58,881 bases of DNA, from NCBI GenBank assembly GCA_031261005.1, contig JAISKF010000024.1:1-58881 (forward strand), written 5' to 3'. A program made the position numbers and the translations under genes. The notes beneath the pieces were generated by a model. It was not told the origin of the DNA, did not search any database, and saw only the letters and a list, made by a program, of their open reading frames with translations. The DNA comes from Enterobacteriaceae bacterium. Lineage in GTDB: Bacteria; Pseudomonadota; Gammaproteobacteria; Enterobacterales; Enterobacteriaceae. The first letter of the stretch is position 1, and each line of letters starts with the position of its first letter. Below are positions 19,074-27,933 of the stretch, piece after piece.

Positions 19074-19868
19074 TTAACTCGCTGGTGTCAAAATTGCTTC
19101 GATAGTGTCATCTTTTCGCAGCGTTAATATTTCGCAGCCAGTGTCGGTGACGGCGATCATGTGTTCATATTGTGCGGATAAACTGCGATCTTTGGTTTTT
19201 ACCGTCCAGCCATCTTTCATACTACGGATACGGTAATCGCCAGCGTTTACCATCGGCTCAACGGTAAATGTCATGCCTTTTTGCAGCACCACGCCACCGT
19301 CATCAGCATCATAATGCAGCACCTGCGGTTCTTCATGGAAACCCTCACCGATGCCGTGACCGCAATATTCACGCACTACAGAAAAGCCTTGCGCTTCAAC
19401 GTATTGCTGAATAGCTTTGCCTAAAGTACGCAAACGAATACCTGGTTTAATCATGCGTAATGCTAAATACAGGCTTTCTTGCGTTACGCGGCACAGACGC
19501 TCACCGAGAATAGTAGGCTTGCCGACAAAGTACATTTTTGACGTATCGCCGTGAAAGCCATCTTTAATGACGGTGACATCAATGTTCACAATATCGCCGT
19601 CTTTTAGTTTTTTCTCATCACTGGGAATGCCGTGACAAACCACTTCGTTAACGGAGATACACACAGATTTTGGAAAACCGTGATAGTTAAGACAGGCGGA
19701 AACCGCATGTTGCGTATTCACAATGTAATCATCACAGATGCGATCGAGTTCAGCGGTAGTTACGCCAGGTTTGACATACGGTTCGATCATTTCTAAGACT
19801 TCTGCCGCCAAACGACCAGCAACACGCATTTTTTCAATATCTTCAGGGGTTTTGATTGATATAGCCAT
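19074..19868 (-). CDS. map: Methionine aminopeptidase type I
   Basis: This 264-residue enzyme removes the initiator methionine from nascent proteins. All five metal ligands fall at E. coli numbering: Asp97, Asp108, His171, Glu204 and Glu235. The start at 19868 (MAISIKTPEDIEKMRVAG) is identical to E. coli. The frame stays open upstream to 19973, but those 35 codons run into an ERIC element and have no homology. Divergent from rpsB in E. coli; here the pyrBC operon is interposed. Confidence 0.97.
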   Translation of the reverse strand: MAISIKTPEDIEKMRVAGRLAAEVLEMIEPYVKPGVTTAELDRICDDYIVNTQHAVSACLNYHGFPKSVCISVNEVVCHGIPSDEKKLKDGDIVNIDVTVIKDGFHGDTSKMYFVGKPTILGERLCRVTQESLYLALRMIKPGIRLRTLGKAIQQYVEAQGFSVVREYCGHGIGEGFHEEPQVLHYDADDGGVVLQKGMTFTVEPMVNAGDYRIRSMKDGWTVKTKDRSLSAQYEHMIAVTDTGCEILTLRKDDTIEAILTPAS

Positions 19869-19961
19869 ATTAAAGTGTCCGTTAACAAGATGCGCCAGTA
19901 AGGGGCAGAGACAAAAGGAATGTAGTGCCAACTGACAACGATAATCAATACGAGATCTGTG

Positions 19962-20088
19962 TATACCCGTCATACTTCAAGCTGCATCTTTGTTGGCTGC
20001 GTTCGCTCACCCGAATCACTTAGTTCACTAAGCTCATCGGGACTCCCTCACTTGCCGCCTCAATGCAACTTGAATTATTTTGGGTATA
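19962..20088. repeat. Full-length ERIC element
   Basis: This imperfect palindrome of exactly 127 bp, from TATACCC to GGGTATA, carries the ERIC core (GTTCGCTCACCC, then CACTTAGTTCACTAAGCTC, then the CTCACTTGCCGCC arm). It lies 93 bases upstream of map and would be in the map leader or next to its promoter. Confidence 0.92.
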
Positions 20089-20312
20089 TATTATCAGCCC
20101 TGAGCCAGAGAACCAAACTTATCATTTAAAATTCTTATTTATTAATAAGATAACTAGTGCTAAAAACAGGGAAAGAATAGAATGAAATTTATTAATTGAC
20201 TCTAATAAAATATCTGATAACTTTAGTAGGTTTGCACGTCGCCTTTGTAATTTGTGGTTTACCTCAAGTAAGGCATTTCTGAAACCGCTCTGTAAAGACA
20301 GGTTAAAGCAGT

Positions 20313-20366
20313 ATGAGATTGCGGATAGGTGTTCACATAGTTTGTCTGGTTGTTATCAACCCCTAA
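20313..20366 (+). CDS. Candidate pyr leader peptide, 17 codons
   Basis: ATG at 20313 opens a frame MRLRIGVHIVCLVVINP that stops at TAA 20364-20366, inside the 5' strand of the terminator hairpin before pyrB. A U-rich tract (AGTTTGTCTGGTTGTTATC) covers its second half. A weak ribosome site (ACAGG, 20299-20303) lies about 9 bases upstream. The layout recalls pyrL of the E. coli pyrBI operon, where a ribosome translating the leader behind UTP-starved RNA polymerase prevents termination. The peptide sequence itself is not like PyrL. This is an inference from position, with no direct evidence of translation. Confidence 0.4.
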   Translation: MRLRIGVHIVCLVVINP

Positions 20367-20404
20367 TCATAAAACCTTCGGGTATGAGATTAGGGGTTTT
20401 TTTT
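20358..20404 (+). terminator. Intrinsic terminator/attenuator upstream of pyrB
   Basis: AACCCCTAATC (20358-20368) pairs with GATTAGGGGTT (20388-20398), with an inner ACC-TTCG-GGT stem, followed by eight T (20397-20404). It stands only 37 bases before the pyrB ATG and has no gene upstream on this strand, which argues for attenuation. A small hairpin GGTTG-TTAT-CAACC (20349-20362) overlaps its 5' side and would compete with it. Confidence 0.85.
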
Positions 20405-20440
20405 CGTCAAAATTTCTTTAACAGGGGAGCTAAAAATATA

Positions 20441-21364
20441 ATGCGATGCCAACATATTCTGGGGTTGGAGCACATGTCAGCCGCCAATATTGAACGTGTG
20501 TTAAATACCGCCGATGAAATGAAAAAAGTGACTAAACAAGACATTAAAAAATTGTCTACGCTGCGCGGAAAAGCAATCGTTACCCTTTTTTTTGAAAACA
20601 GTACCAGAACCCGTTCGTCCTTTGAGTTAGCAGGAAAATATTTAGGTGCTGATGTCGTGAATATTACGGCTGCATCATCGAGTGTGACGAAAGGCGAAAG
20701 TTTACGCGATACCTTATTAACCGTGCAGGCAATGGGCGTCGATGCGATTGTGATCCGCCACAGTGCTTCTGGTGCCGCGCAATATGCCACTAAATATGTG
20801 GACTCCGTTGTAGTGAATGCCGGTGACGGCGCTCATGAACACCCAACGCAAGGTTTATTAGATTTGCTGACCATTCGCCAGCATTGCGGAACAATTGCCG
20901 GTAAAAAAGTGGCAATTATAGGCGATGTCCTGCATAGCCGCGTCGCGCGTTCTGATATTTGGGGATTGCTCAAAATGGGGGCGGAAGTACATCTTGGCGG
21001 ACCAAGAACCTTAATTCCAAAAGAGATGGCTGATATGGGCGTCACCATTCATAACCGCGTGGAAGATGCTATTGCTGATGCTGATGTGGTTAACGTGCTG
21101 CGTATCCAGTTGGAGCGCCAAAAGAAAGGTTTATTCCCGACGCCGCGCGAGTATGCGCGCATTTTTGGTATTAATGATGAACGCCTGAAATTGGCGAAAG
21201 AAAATGTGCTGGTGATGCACCCCGGACCGATGAATCGCGGTCTGGAGATCTCGCCTGATGTGGCTTACGGGCGCGCTTCTGGTATTGAAGAGCAAGTGAA
21301 CAACGGTGTGGCAGTAAGAATGGCAATTTTATCTTTAACTTTAGCTGATGGGGTACAAGCATAA
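20441..21364 (+). CDS. pyrB: Aspartate carbamoyltransferase catalytic chain PyrB, regulatory-chain-free type
   Basis: This 307-residue ATCase catalyses carbamoyl phosphate plus L-aspartate to carbamoyl aspartate in UMP synthesis. Active-site motifs are STRTR (residues 54-58), the 80s-loop lysine (Lys84 in VTKGES), HEHPTQ (132-137) and HPGPMNRG (260-267). It starts MRCQHILGLEHMSAANIERV. That opening and the coupling to pyrC resemble the trimeric Firmicutes-type enzyme, not E. coli PyrB (311 aa, partnered by PyrI). No pyrI follows. I chose the ATG at 20441 with GGGGAGC before it. The same frame is open upstream through the attenuator to 20252 without homology. Its stop overlaps pyrC by one base. 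Confidence 0.95.
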   Translation: MRCQHILGLEHMSAANIERVLNTADEMKKVTKQDIKKLSTLRGKAIVTLFFENSTRTRSSFELAGKYLGADVVNITAASSSVTKGESLRDTLLTVQAMGVDAIVIRHSASGAAQYATKYVDSVVVNAGDGAHEHPTQGLLDLLTIRQHCGTIAGKKVAIIGDVLHSRVARSDIWGLLKMGAEVHLGGPRTLIPKEMADMGVTIHNRVEDAIADADVVNVLRIQLERQKKGLFPTPREYARIFGINDERLKLAKENVLVMHPGPMNRGLEISPDVAYGRASGIEEQVNNGVAVRMAILSLTLADGVQA

Positions 21365-22665
21365 TGGCACAGTGGTTAATTCAAAATGGTCATCTGATCG
21401 ATCCGGCGAATGGTTTAGATGATGTGCTTGATATTCGTATCGTTGATGGCAACGTCGCCGCAGTCGGGAAATCGCTGACTGCCGAAGCCAGTGATGAAAT
21501 AGTTAATGCCAGCGGCTTGATTGTCAGTCCCGGATTTATTGATATTCACTGCCATCTGCGTGAACCGGGACAAGAAGCAAAAGAAGATTTAGTGACTGGT
21601 ACGGCATCGGCGGCTGCGGGCGGATTTACCACTATTTTGACGATGGCAAATACGCGTCCGGTTATTGATCAGGCGATTATTGTTGCGGGTATGAAGTATA
21701 AAATCCAAACCGATGCAGTGGTGCGTGTAGAAATTACCGGCGCGGTTACCAAAGGGTTAGAGGGCAAAGAACTCGCTGAAATTGGTGATATGGCGCAAGC
21801 AGGTGTGAGAGCGTTCTCTGATGATGGTTTCTATGTTAATGATGGCCGTTTGATGCGCGCCGCGCTGGAATACGCCAGCATGTTTAATCTACCGGTGATC
21901 TCCCATTCGGAAGATTGCTGTTTAGTAGCAGACGGTGTCATGCACGAGGGTTGTGTTTCTGCCAAATTAGGGCTGAAAGGCCGTCCGGCTGAAGCCGAGA
22001 ATATTGCGGTTTCCCGTGAACTGATGTTAGCTGAAATGACCGGCGGTCATGTTCATATCGCGCATGTCAGCAGTAAAGGTGCCGTTGATTTGATTCGTGC
22101 GGCAAAAGCGAAAGGCATTAAAGTAACGGCAGAAGTCACACCTCACCATTTATGTCTGGTGGATAAAACCATTGAATCTTTTGATTCTGCTTTCAAAGTT
22201 AATCCGCCGTTGCGTACGAATGAACATATCGTCGCATTGCTGGAAGGCTTAAACGACGGCACGTTAGATGCGATCGCCACCGATCATGCGCCGCACGCTT
22301 ATGAAGAAAAAGATTGCGAATTTAATGATGCGCCGTGCGGTTTTGCCGGTTTTGAAACGGCATTCAGCGTATTACACAGCCGTTTTGTGAAAACCGGTGA
22401 GTGGAGCGTACAAAAATTAATTCAGAAAATGACGGCAGGACCAGCGGCAGCATTTGACTGGCAAGATCGCGGTCATCTGAGTGTCGGCGGTCTGGCGGAT
22501 TTAGTGCTGATCGATCCGAATAAAGCGTGGGTGGTTGATCCGCAAAAACTGCTGACTCGCGGTAAATCTTGCCCATTTGCGGGTATGGAAATGACAGGGC
22601 AAGTGGTTCGCACAATGGTGAACGGTAAATGGGTTTATCAGGACGGGAAGATCACCCGAAAATAG
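21364..22665 (+). CDS. pyrC: Dihydroorotase PyrC, class I (Gram-positive type)
   Basis: This 433-residue amidohydrolase interconverts carbamoyl aspartate and dihydroorotate. Metal-site residues are His62 and His64 (DIHCHLREPGQ), Asp153/154 (FSDDGFYVND), His181 (ISHSED), His234 (HIAHVSS) and Asp307 (ATDHAPH). An Asp stands where class II enzymes have the carbamylated lysine. E. coli PyrC is a shorter class II enzyme (about 348 aa) and is not linked to pyrB, so this gene belongs to another lineage. It is translationally coupled to pyrB by a TAATG overlap. A terminator follows at 22687-22725. Confidence 0.95.
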   Translation: MAQWLIQNGHLIDPANGLDDVLDIRIVDGNVAAVGKSLTAEASDEIVNASGLIVSPGFIDIHCHLREPGQEAKEDLVTGTASAAAGGFTTILTMANTRPVIDQAIIVAGMKYKIQTDAVVRVEITGAVTKGLEGKELAEIGDMAQAGVRAFSDDGFYVNDGRLMRAALEYASMFNLPVISHSEDCCLVADGVMHEGCVSAKLGLKGRPAEAENIAVSRELMLAEMTGGHVHIAHVSSKGAVDLIRAAKAKGIKVTAEVTPHHLCLVDKTIESFDSAFKVNPPLRTNEHIVALLEGLNDGTLDAIATDHAPHAYEEKDCEFNDAPCGFAGFETAFSVLHSRFVKTGEWSVQKLIQKMTAGPAAAFDWQDRGHLSVGGLADLVLIDPNKAWVVDPQKLLTRGKSCPFAGMEMTGQVVRTMVNGKWVYQDGKITRK

Positions 22666-22686
22666 TCTAGAATTATAGCGATTATT

Positions 22687-22725
22687 CCGCCACCACTTGA
22701 TTTATCTCGCAGTGGCGGTTTTTTT
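22687..22725 (+). terminator. Rho-independent terminator of pyrBC
   Basis: CCGCCAC (22687-22693) pairs with GTGGCGG (22712-22718) across a loop of about 18 bases, then a run of seven T (22719-22725). Confidence 0.85.
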
Positions 22726-22864
22726 CCGCGTCACCATAGTAATTAGTGGTATTAGCTACGACTTTTATGGTATAAAGCGCGCCGGAAATCCGCTCTGTTT
22801 TCGATAGAAATATCGCCAAATGGATAATGAGATTTTCACTCAAACTTTAATCAACGTTATAACA

Positions 22865-22981
22865 CACACGTATCGACACATACGGCGGGGTGCTTGGAAG
22901 TTTTTTCGTGTTAAGAGCTTTCTGGTCGGCGTTATGGGATACGTGGAGGCATAACCCCAAACTTTACTCATAGAGGTAATC
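22865..22981 (+). promoter_or_regulatory. rpsB leader (t44/S2-type pseudoknot)
   Basis: CACGTATC (22867-22874) pairs with GATACGTG (22938-22945), and GGGGT (22887-22891) can pair with ACCCC (22954-22958), giving a pseudoknot just before rpsB. The GGGATACGTGGAGGCATAACCCCAA block is the conserved core of the E. coli t44 (Tff) element in the rpsB leader, where ribosomal protein S2 represses rpsB-tsf translation. The 316 bases between pyrC and rpsB otherwise hold the pyrC terminator and, around TATAAAGCGCGCC (22771-22783), a possible stringent-type -10 and discriminator. Confidence 0.8.
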
Positions 22982-23707
22982 ATGGCAACTGTTTCAATGC
23001 GCGACATGCTCAAGGCTGGTGTTCACTTCGGTCACCAAACTCGTTACTGGAATCCAAAAATGAAACCTTTCATTTTCGGTGCTCGTAATAAAGTTCATAT
23101 CATCAACCTTGAAAAAACTGTACCTATGTTTAACGAAGCGCTGGCTGAGTTAAATAAGATCGCGTCTCATAAAGGCAAAATCCTGTTCGTTGGTACTAAA
23201 CGCGCTGCTGCTGAACCAGTAAAAGAAGCTGCACAAAGCTGCAACCAATTCTACGTTAATCACCGTTGGTTAGGTGGTATGCTGACTAACTGGAAAACCG
23301 TTCGTCAGTCAATCAAACGTTTGAAAGAATTAGAAGCCCAGTCACAAGATGGTACTTTCGACAAGTTAACCAAGAAAGAAGCACTAATGCGTGCTCGTGA
23401 AATGGATAAACTTGAGAATAGTCTGGGTGGTATCAAAGACATGGGCGGTCTGCCTGATGCAATTTTCGTTATCGATGCTGATCACGAACACATTGCTATC
23501 AAAGAAGCAAACAATCTGGGTATCCCTGTATTTGCTGTTGTTGATACTAACTCTGATCCAGATGGCGTTAACTTCGTTATCCCTGGTAACGATGATGCTA
23601 TCCGTGCAGTACAACTGTACCTTGGCGCTGTTGCGACAACTGTACGCGAAGGTCGTTCAGATCAAGGCGTTCAGGCTGTAGAAGAAAGTTTCGCTGAAGC
23701 AGAGTAA
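22982..23707 (+). CDS. rpsB: 30S ribosomal protein S2
   Basis: This 241-residue S2 has the family signature [30 protein letters not shown] at the start and the second signature ([20 protein letters not shown]) near residue 160. It binds the 30S platform late in assembly, with S1. Codon choice is that of a highly expressed gene. Its own leader is the likely target of S2 feedback. The gene tsf follows after an intergenic hairpin with T-run. Confidence 0.98.
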   Translation: MATVSMRDMLKAGVHFGHQTRYWNPKMKPFIFGARNKVHIINLEKTVPMFNEALAELNKIASHKGKILFVGTKRAAAEPVKEAAQSCNQFYVNHRWLGGMLTNWKTVRQSIKRLKELEAQSQDGTFDKLTKKEALMRAREMDKLENSLGGIKDMGGLPDAIFVIDADHEHIAIKEANNLGIPVFAVVDTNSDPDGVNFVIPGNDDAIRAVQLYLGAVATTVREGRSDQGVQAVEESFAEAE

Positions 23708-23763
23708 TAAGGCGTGCTCCAAATTGAGAGCCCTTATTAACCAGGTATTAGATATGTTGGTTA

Positions 23764-23788
23764 GGGGGCCTTTGCAGGCTCCCTTTTT
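23764..23788 (+). terminator. Intercistronic terminator between rpsB and tsf
   Basis: GGGGGCC (23764-23770), loop TTTGCA, GGCTCCC (23777-23783), then five T. It may cut expression of tsf relative to rpsB; no separate tsf promoter was recognised. Confidence 0.7.
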
Positions 23789-23847
23789 GCTTGTTTAAGC
23801 AACAAAAACAAATAGTATCCGACAAAGAATAACTGAGGATAAAGAGA

Positions 23848-24702
23848 ATGGCTGAAATTACCGCAGCTCTAGTAAAAGAACTTCGTGATCGTACCGGTGC
23901 CGGTATGATGGAATGTAAAAAAGCGCTGGTTGAAGCAAATGGCGACATCGAATTAGCTATTGATAATATGCGTAAATCTGGTCAAGCGAAAGCCGCTAAG
24001 AAAGCAGGCCGTGTTGCTGCTGAAGGCGTTATCCTGACTAAAATTGCTGCTGACGGCAAACACGGTGTTATCACCGAAGTTAACTGTGAAACAGACTTCG
24101 TTGCTAAAGATGCCGGTTTCCTTGCTTTTGCTAACGCTGCTGTAGATGCCGCATTAGCTGAAAACATCACCGATGTTGAAGTATTAAAAGCGAAATTTGA
24201 AGATCAGCGTACTGCACTGGTAGCGAAAATTGGTGAAAACATCAATATTCGCCGCGTTGCTCACATCGCTGGTGACAGATTAGGTGCTTACATGCACGGC
24301 GCTCGTATCGGTGTTCTGGTTGCTGCAACCGGTACGACTGATGACGAACTGGTTAAGCATGTTGCTATGCACATTGCTGCAAGCAAACCTGAATTCGTCT
24401 CTCCGGAAGATGTTCCTGTTGAAGTTGTTACCCGCGAACGTGAAATCCAGATCGACATCGCAATTCAGTCTGGCAAACCACGCGAAATCGCTGAAAAAAT
24501 GATTGAAGGTCGTATGCGTAAGTTCACCGGTGAAATTTCTCTGACTGGTCAGGCTTTCGTTATGGAACCAAGCAAAACTGTTGGCGATCTGCTGAAAGAA
24601 CGTAAAGCAGGCGTTGCACAATTTATCCGCTTTGAAGTGGGTGAAGGTATTGAGAAAGTTGAAGTAGACTTTGCGGCTGAAGTTGCTGCGATGACTAAAT
24701 AA
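23848..24702 (+). CDS. tsf: Elongation factor Ts
   Basis: This 284-residue guanine nucleotide exchange factor for EF-Tu has the N-terminal UBA-like domain ([25 protein letters not shown]), the core TDFVA motif ([12 protein letters not shown], about residues 80-91) and the second dimerisation region. Length equals E. coli EF-Ts (283). Cotranscribed with rpsB as far as the intercistronic terminator is read through. Confidence 0.98.
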   Translation: MAEITAALVKELRDRTGAGMMECKKALVEANGDIELAIDNMRKSGQAKAAKKAGRVAAEGVILTKIAADGKHGVITEVNCETDFVAKDAGFLAFANAAVDAALAENITDVEVLKAKFEDQRTALVAKIGENINIRRVAHIAGDRLGAYMHGARIGVLVAATGTTDDELVKHVAMHIAASKPEFVSPEDVPVEVVTREREIQIDIAIQSGKPREIAEKMIEGRMRKFTGEISLTGQAFVMEPSKTVGDLLKERKAGVAQFIRFEVGEGIEKVEVDFAAEVAAMTK

Positions 24703-24723
24703 AACTTAGCTTGATATGAAAGG

Positions 24724-24754
24724 CGGATCGATCTGAATATCGATCCGTTTTTTT
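24724..24754 (+). terminator. Rho-independent terminator of tsf
   Basis: CGGATCGAT (24724-24732), loop CTGAAT, ATCGATCCG (24739-24747), then seven T. Confidence 0.9.
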
Positions 24755-24793
24755 AGAAAAAACATTAAAAATAGCTGACTAGGAAATAAGATC

Positions 24794-25528
24794 ATGGCAA
24801 CCAACGCAAAACCCGTATATCAGAGAATTCTGCTTAAATTAAGCGGTGAAGCCTTACAAGGTTCCGAAGGATTCGGTATTGATGCCAGTGTTCTGGATCG
24901 TATGGCGCAGGAAATCAAAGAGTTGGTTGAGCTTGGCATTCAGGTCGGTGTGGTTATTGGCGGCGGTAACTTGTTCCGTGGTGCAGGTTTGGCACAAGCG
25001 GGTATGAACCGCGTAGTGGGCGACCACATGGGAATGTTGGCTACCGTGATGAACGGTTTGGCAATGCGTGATGCGCTACATCGTGCCTATGTGAACGCTC
25101 GCCTGATGTCAGCGATTCCGCTGAATGGCGTTTGTGATGACTATAGCTGGGCAGAGGCGATTAGCTTACTGCGTCATGGTCGTGTGGTAATTTTCTCCGC
25201 CGGTACAGGGAATCCATTCTTTACTACTGATTCTGCTGCATGTTTGCGCGGTATTGAAATTGAAGCCGATGTGGTCTTGAAAGCCACTAAAGTAGATGGT
25301 GTGTTCTCGGAAGATCCGGTAAAAAATCCTGATGCAGAGCTGTATGAAACATTGAGTTATCAGGACGTATTGGAGCGTGAATTGAAAGTGATGGATTTGG
25401 CTGCATTTACGCTGGCTCGTGATCATAACTTACCGATCCGCGTTTTTAATATGAATAAACCGGGTGCTTTACGCCGTGTTGTTATGGGCGAGGCGGAAGG
25501 GACATTAATTACCAAACCAGCAGAATAA
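24794..25528 (+). CDS. pyrH: UMP kinase PyrH
   Basis: This 244-residue amino-acid-kinase-fold enzyme phosphorylates UMP to UDP. Motifs are [11 protein letters not shown] at the N terminus, [10 protein letters not shown] (about residues 54-63) and [12 protein letters not shown]. It is hexameric in bacteria, activated by GTP and inhibited by UTP. Here it sits about 2 kb downstream of the unusual pyrBC operon, so four kilobases carry three steps toward UDP, although pyrH is in its normal place. Confidence 0.97.
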   Translation: MATNAKPVYQRILLKLSGEALQGSEGFGIDASVLDRMAQEIKELVELGIQVGVVIGGGNLFRGAGLAQAGMNRVVGDHMGMLATVMNGLAMRDALHRAYVNARLMSAIPLNGVCDDYSWAEAISLLRHGRVVIFSAGTGNPFFTTDSAACLRGIEIEADVVLKATKVDGVFSEDPVKNPDAELYETLSYQDVLERELKVMDLAAFTLARDHNLPIRVFNMNKPGALRRVVMGEAEGTLITKPAE

Positions 25529-25713
25529 TCCGCCGATACCTAATATTCGGCTAGAGACGCTGATTTAATCTATTGATTTAAGGTATAGTGTATCCATCTT
25601 CAGCTTGAAGAATGGTACTGAAACGTACATTGAAGCAAAACAGAAAATGACTTATTCGTGGGTGATGCCGTTGGCGTGACCCTCCATATTACTTGCAATG
25701 AAAGGTTAGCAAC

Positions 25714-26271
25714 GTGATCAACGAAATCAGAAAAGATGCTCAATCACGCATGGAAAAATGCGTTGAAATGTTTAAAACACACATCAGCAAAATTCGTACT
25801 GGCCGCGCTCATCCAAGTTTACTTGATGGTATTCAGGTTGAATATTACGGTTCAGCGACGCCTTTGCGTCAACTGGCTAACGTGGTTGCGGAAGATTCCC
25901 GCACGCTGGCGATTTCCGTGTTTGACCGCAGTTTAAGCCCTGCTGTTGAAAAAGCGATTATGTCTGCGGATTTAGGTTTAAATCCATCTTCTGCCGGTAC
26001 TGTGATTCGTGTTCCACTTCCTCCGTTAACCGAAGAACGCCGCAAAGACTTAACCAAAGTTGTGCGTAATGAAGCGGAACAGGGTCGAGTCTCGATTCGT
26101 AACGTGCGTCGTGATGCGAACGATAAAGTGAAAGCATTGCTGAAAGATAAAGAGATCAGCGAAGATGATGATCGTAAATCTCAAGATGATATTCAGAAAT
26201 TAACTGACATCTATATCAAAAAAGTTGATGAAGCATTGAAAGAGAAAGAAGACGAATTAATGGCATTCTGA
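25714..26271 (+). CDS. frr: Ribosome recycling factor
   Basis: This 185-residue RRF splits post-termination ribosomes with EF-G. Its two-domain tRNA-like shape is implied by the three-helix sequence (start [34 protein letters not shown]; end [23 protein letters not shown]). Length equals E. coli. The start is GTG with AAAGG-type ribosome site upstream. Confidence 0.97.
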   Translation: MINEIRKDAQSRMEKCVEMFKTHISKIRTGRAHPSLLDGIQVEYYGSATPLRQLANVVAEDSRTLAISVFDRSLSPAVEKAIMSADLGLNPSSAGTVIRVPLPPLTEERRKDLTKVVRNEAEQGRVSIRNVRRDANDKVKALLKDKEISEDDDRKSQDDIQKLTDIYIKKVDEALKEKEDELMAF

Positions 26272-26288
26272 TTCTGCGGTTGAATAAA

Positions 26289-26329
26289 AACCCGGTAACT
26301 GTTGTCAGTTCACAGTGCCGGGTTTTTTT
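26289..26329 (+). terminator. Rho-independent terminator of frr
   Basis: AACCCGG (26289-26295) pairs with CCGGGTT (26318-26324), with an inner ACTG/CAGT pairing, then T to 26329. Confidence 0.88.
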
Positions 26330-26463
26330 ATTGGCAGTGAAAAGAGTAAGATGTGCGGAATTGTTTCCTGCGGTATTTTTTGCGGAGTGTTTCTACGGGT
26401 TCTGCCAGAAATGCCAACATATTTTGTCAATGATCGTCTTGCTATTAATAGTAAATTAACTCA

Positions 26464-27660
26464 ATGAAAAAAATAACTATTCTTGGCTCTACCGGCTCTA
26501 TTGGTAACAGTACATTATCTGTAGTCCGGGAAAATCCAGAGCTATTCACTGTGTTTGCTCTCGTTGCCGGTCGCAACGTTGAGGTGATGGCACAGCAATG
26601 TCGTGAATTCACTCCTCGATTTGCTTCGATGGCTGATGAAACTTCAGCTCAAGCGCTGCGTGAAATTTTACAGTCAGAACACCTGAATATCGATGTGCTG
26701 TGCGGTATTGATGCGGCATGTGATTTAGCTGCGGCAAGCGAAGTGGATCAGGTGATGGCGGCGATTGTCGGCGCGGTTGGTTTATTGCCAACGCTGGCGG
26801 CGATACGCGCCGGTAAGCAGGTGTTGCTGGCGAATAAAGAATCGTTAGTTACCTGCGGACGGTTGTTTATGGACGCCGTTGTACAGTATGGCGCGCAACT
26901 TCTGCCTATTGACAGCGAACATAATGCGATTTTCCAGAGTATGCCGGAAGTCATTCAACGCGACTTAGGTTCAGCCTCTCTGTTGGATAACGGCATTAAA
27001 AGCATTGTATTAACGGGTTCTGGCGGTCCTTTTCGTACTACAGCGGTTGAGCAGTTAAAATATATGACGCCGGATCAAGCCTGCGCGCACCCTAACTGGT
27101 CGATGGGGCGCAAAATATCGGTGGATTCTGCCACTATGATGAATAAGGGTTTGGAATATATCGAAGCGCGCTGGTTGTTTAATGCTTCCGCAGAGCAAAT
27201 GGAAGTGTTGATCCACCCGCAGTCGGTAATCCATTCTATGGTGCGTTATCAAGATGGTAGCGTGATCGCCCAGTTAGGTACGCCGGATATGCGAACACCA
27301 ATCGCTCATGCGATGGCTTATCCAAAGCGCGTTCCCTCCGGTGTTAATCATCTGGATTTCTGCCGTATCGGTGCATTGACGTTTGAACAGCCTGATTTTG
27401 ATCGTTATCCTTGCCTGAAATTAGCCATTCAAGCCAGTAATGCGGGGCAGGCGGCAACGACGGCGTTAAATGCGGCGAATGAGAGCAGTGTCGGCGCTTT
27501 TTTACAGCAAAAAATTACTTTTACTGATATTGCTGCGATCAATCATCAAGTCATGGAACAGCTAATTCATGCTGAACCTAACAGTATTGATGAGGTTTTA
27601 TCGATAGACTCTTGGGCTAGATTACGTGCTGAAAAAATAATTTCATTATGGGATCATTAA
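26464..27660 (+). CDS. dxr: 1-deoxy-D-xylulose 5-phosphate reductoisomerase
   Basis: This 398-residue enzyme makes 2-C-methyl-D-erythritol 4-phosphate, the second step of the MEP isoprenoid pathway. NADPH motif GSTGSIGNS lies at residues 8-16; [12 protein letters not shown] holds the metal-binding Asp and Glu; [10 protein letters not shown] is the substrate loop region. Length equals E. coli Dxr (398). The ATG at 26464 has only a weak ribosome site. Next in the block is uppS, which uses the pathway's products. Confidence 0.97.
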   Translation: MKKITILGSTGSIGNSTLSVVRENPELFTVFALVAGRNVEVMAQQCREFTPRFASMADETSAQALREILQSEHLNIDVLCGIDAACDLAAASEVDQVMAAIVGAVGLLPTLAAIRAGKQVLLANKESLVTCGRLFMDAVVQYGAQLLPIDSEHNAIFQSMPEVIQRDLGSASLLDNGIKSIVLTGSGGPFRTTAVEQLKYMTPDQACAHPNWSMGRKISVDSATMMNKGLEYIEARWLFNASAEQMEVLIHPQSVIHSMVRYQDGSVIAQLGTPDMRTPIAHAMAYPKRVPSGVNHLDFCRIGALTFEQPDFDRYPCLKLAIQASNAGQAATTALNAANESSVGAFLQQKITFTDIAAINHQVMEQLIHAEPNSIDEVLSIDSWARLRAEKIISLWDH

Positions 27661-27933
27661 CAATGCTTGATTTGTCCCGCTTTCCGCTAGATGTTATAGT
27701 TTGCGCTATTATGCGGTTTTAGCTATATGCAGTTTTAGTTATCAACGCAACGCAATAAGTTTTATGCGCGGCAATGGACAATGAGTCACAAGATAAGTGA
27801 GTAACAATGGATAGCGAAGCGCGTTAACGAGCTGTTTTTTATGCCGTGCTGAGTTCACGGCTTTTTTATGTAAGACGTAAATAGGTCAGATTGTTACGGC
27901 TGTCCTGTTTTAGCAGAGGAATTCTAATAAGTC
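27661..27933 (+). promoter_or_regulatory. dxr-uppS spacer with internal terminator hairpin
   Basis: This 273-base spacer holds GCCGTG (27843-27848), loop CTGAGTT, CACGGC (27856-27861) and seven T, a likely intrinsic terminator 66 bases before uppS. Upstream is an unexplained stretch with a possible 8-codon frame (ATG 27776). Either dxr transcripts end here and uppS has its own promoter after it, or this is an attenuator. No clear promoter was found. Confidence 0.55.

Noticed and set aside
19869..19973. Map with 35 extra N-terminal residues
   Set aside because: The extension is partly ERIC sequence with no homology, and MAISIKTPED at 19868 is the conserved start.
20222..20340. PyrR-type binding loop or other known riboswitch in the pyrB leader
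   Set aside because: I searched by eye for the Firmicutes PyrR anti-antiterminator consensus and found no match; small stems such as CTGT-AAAG-ACAG are too weak to name.
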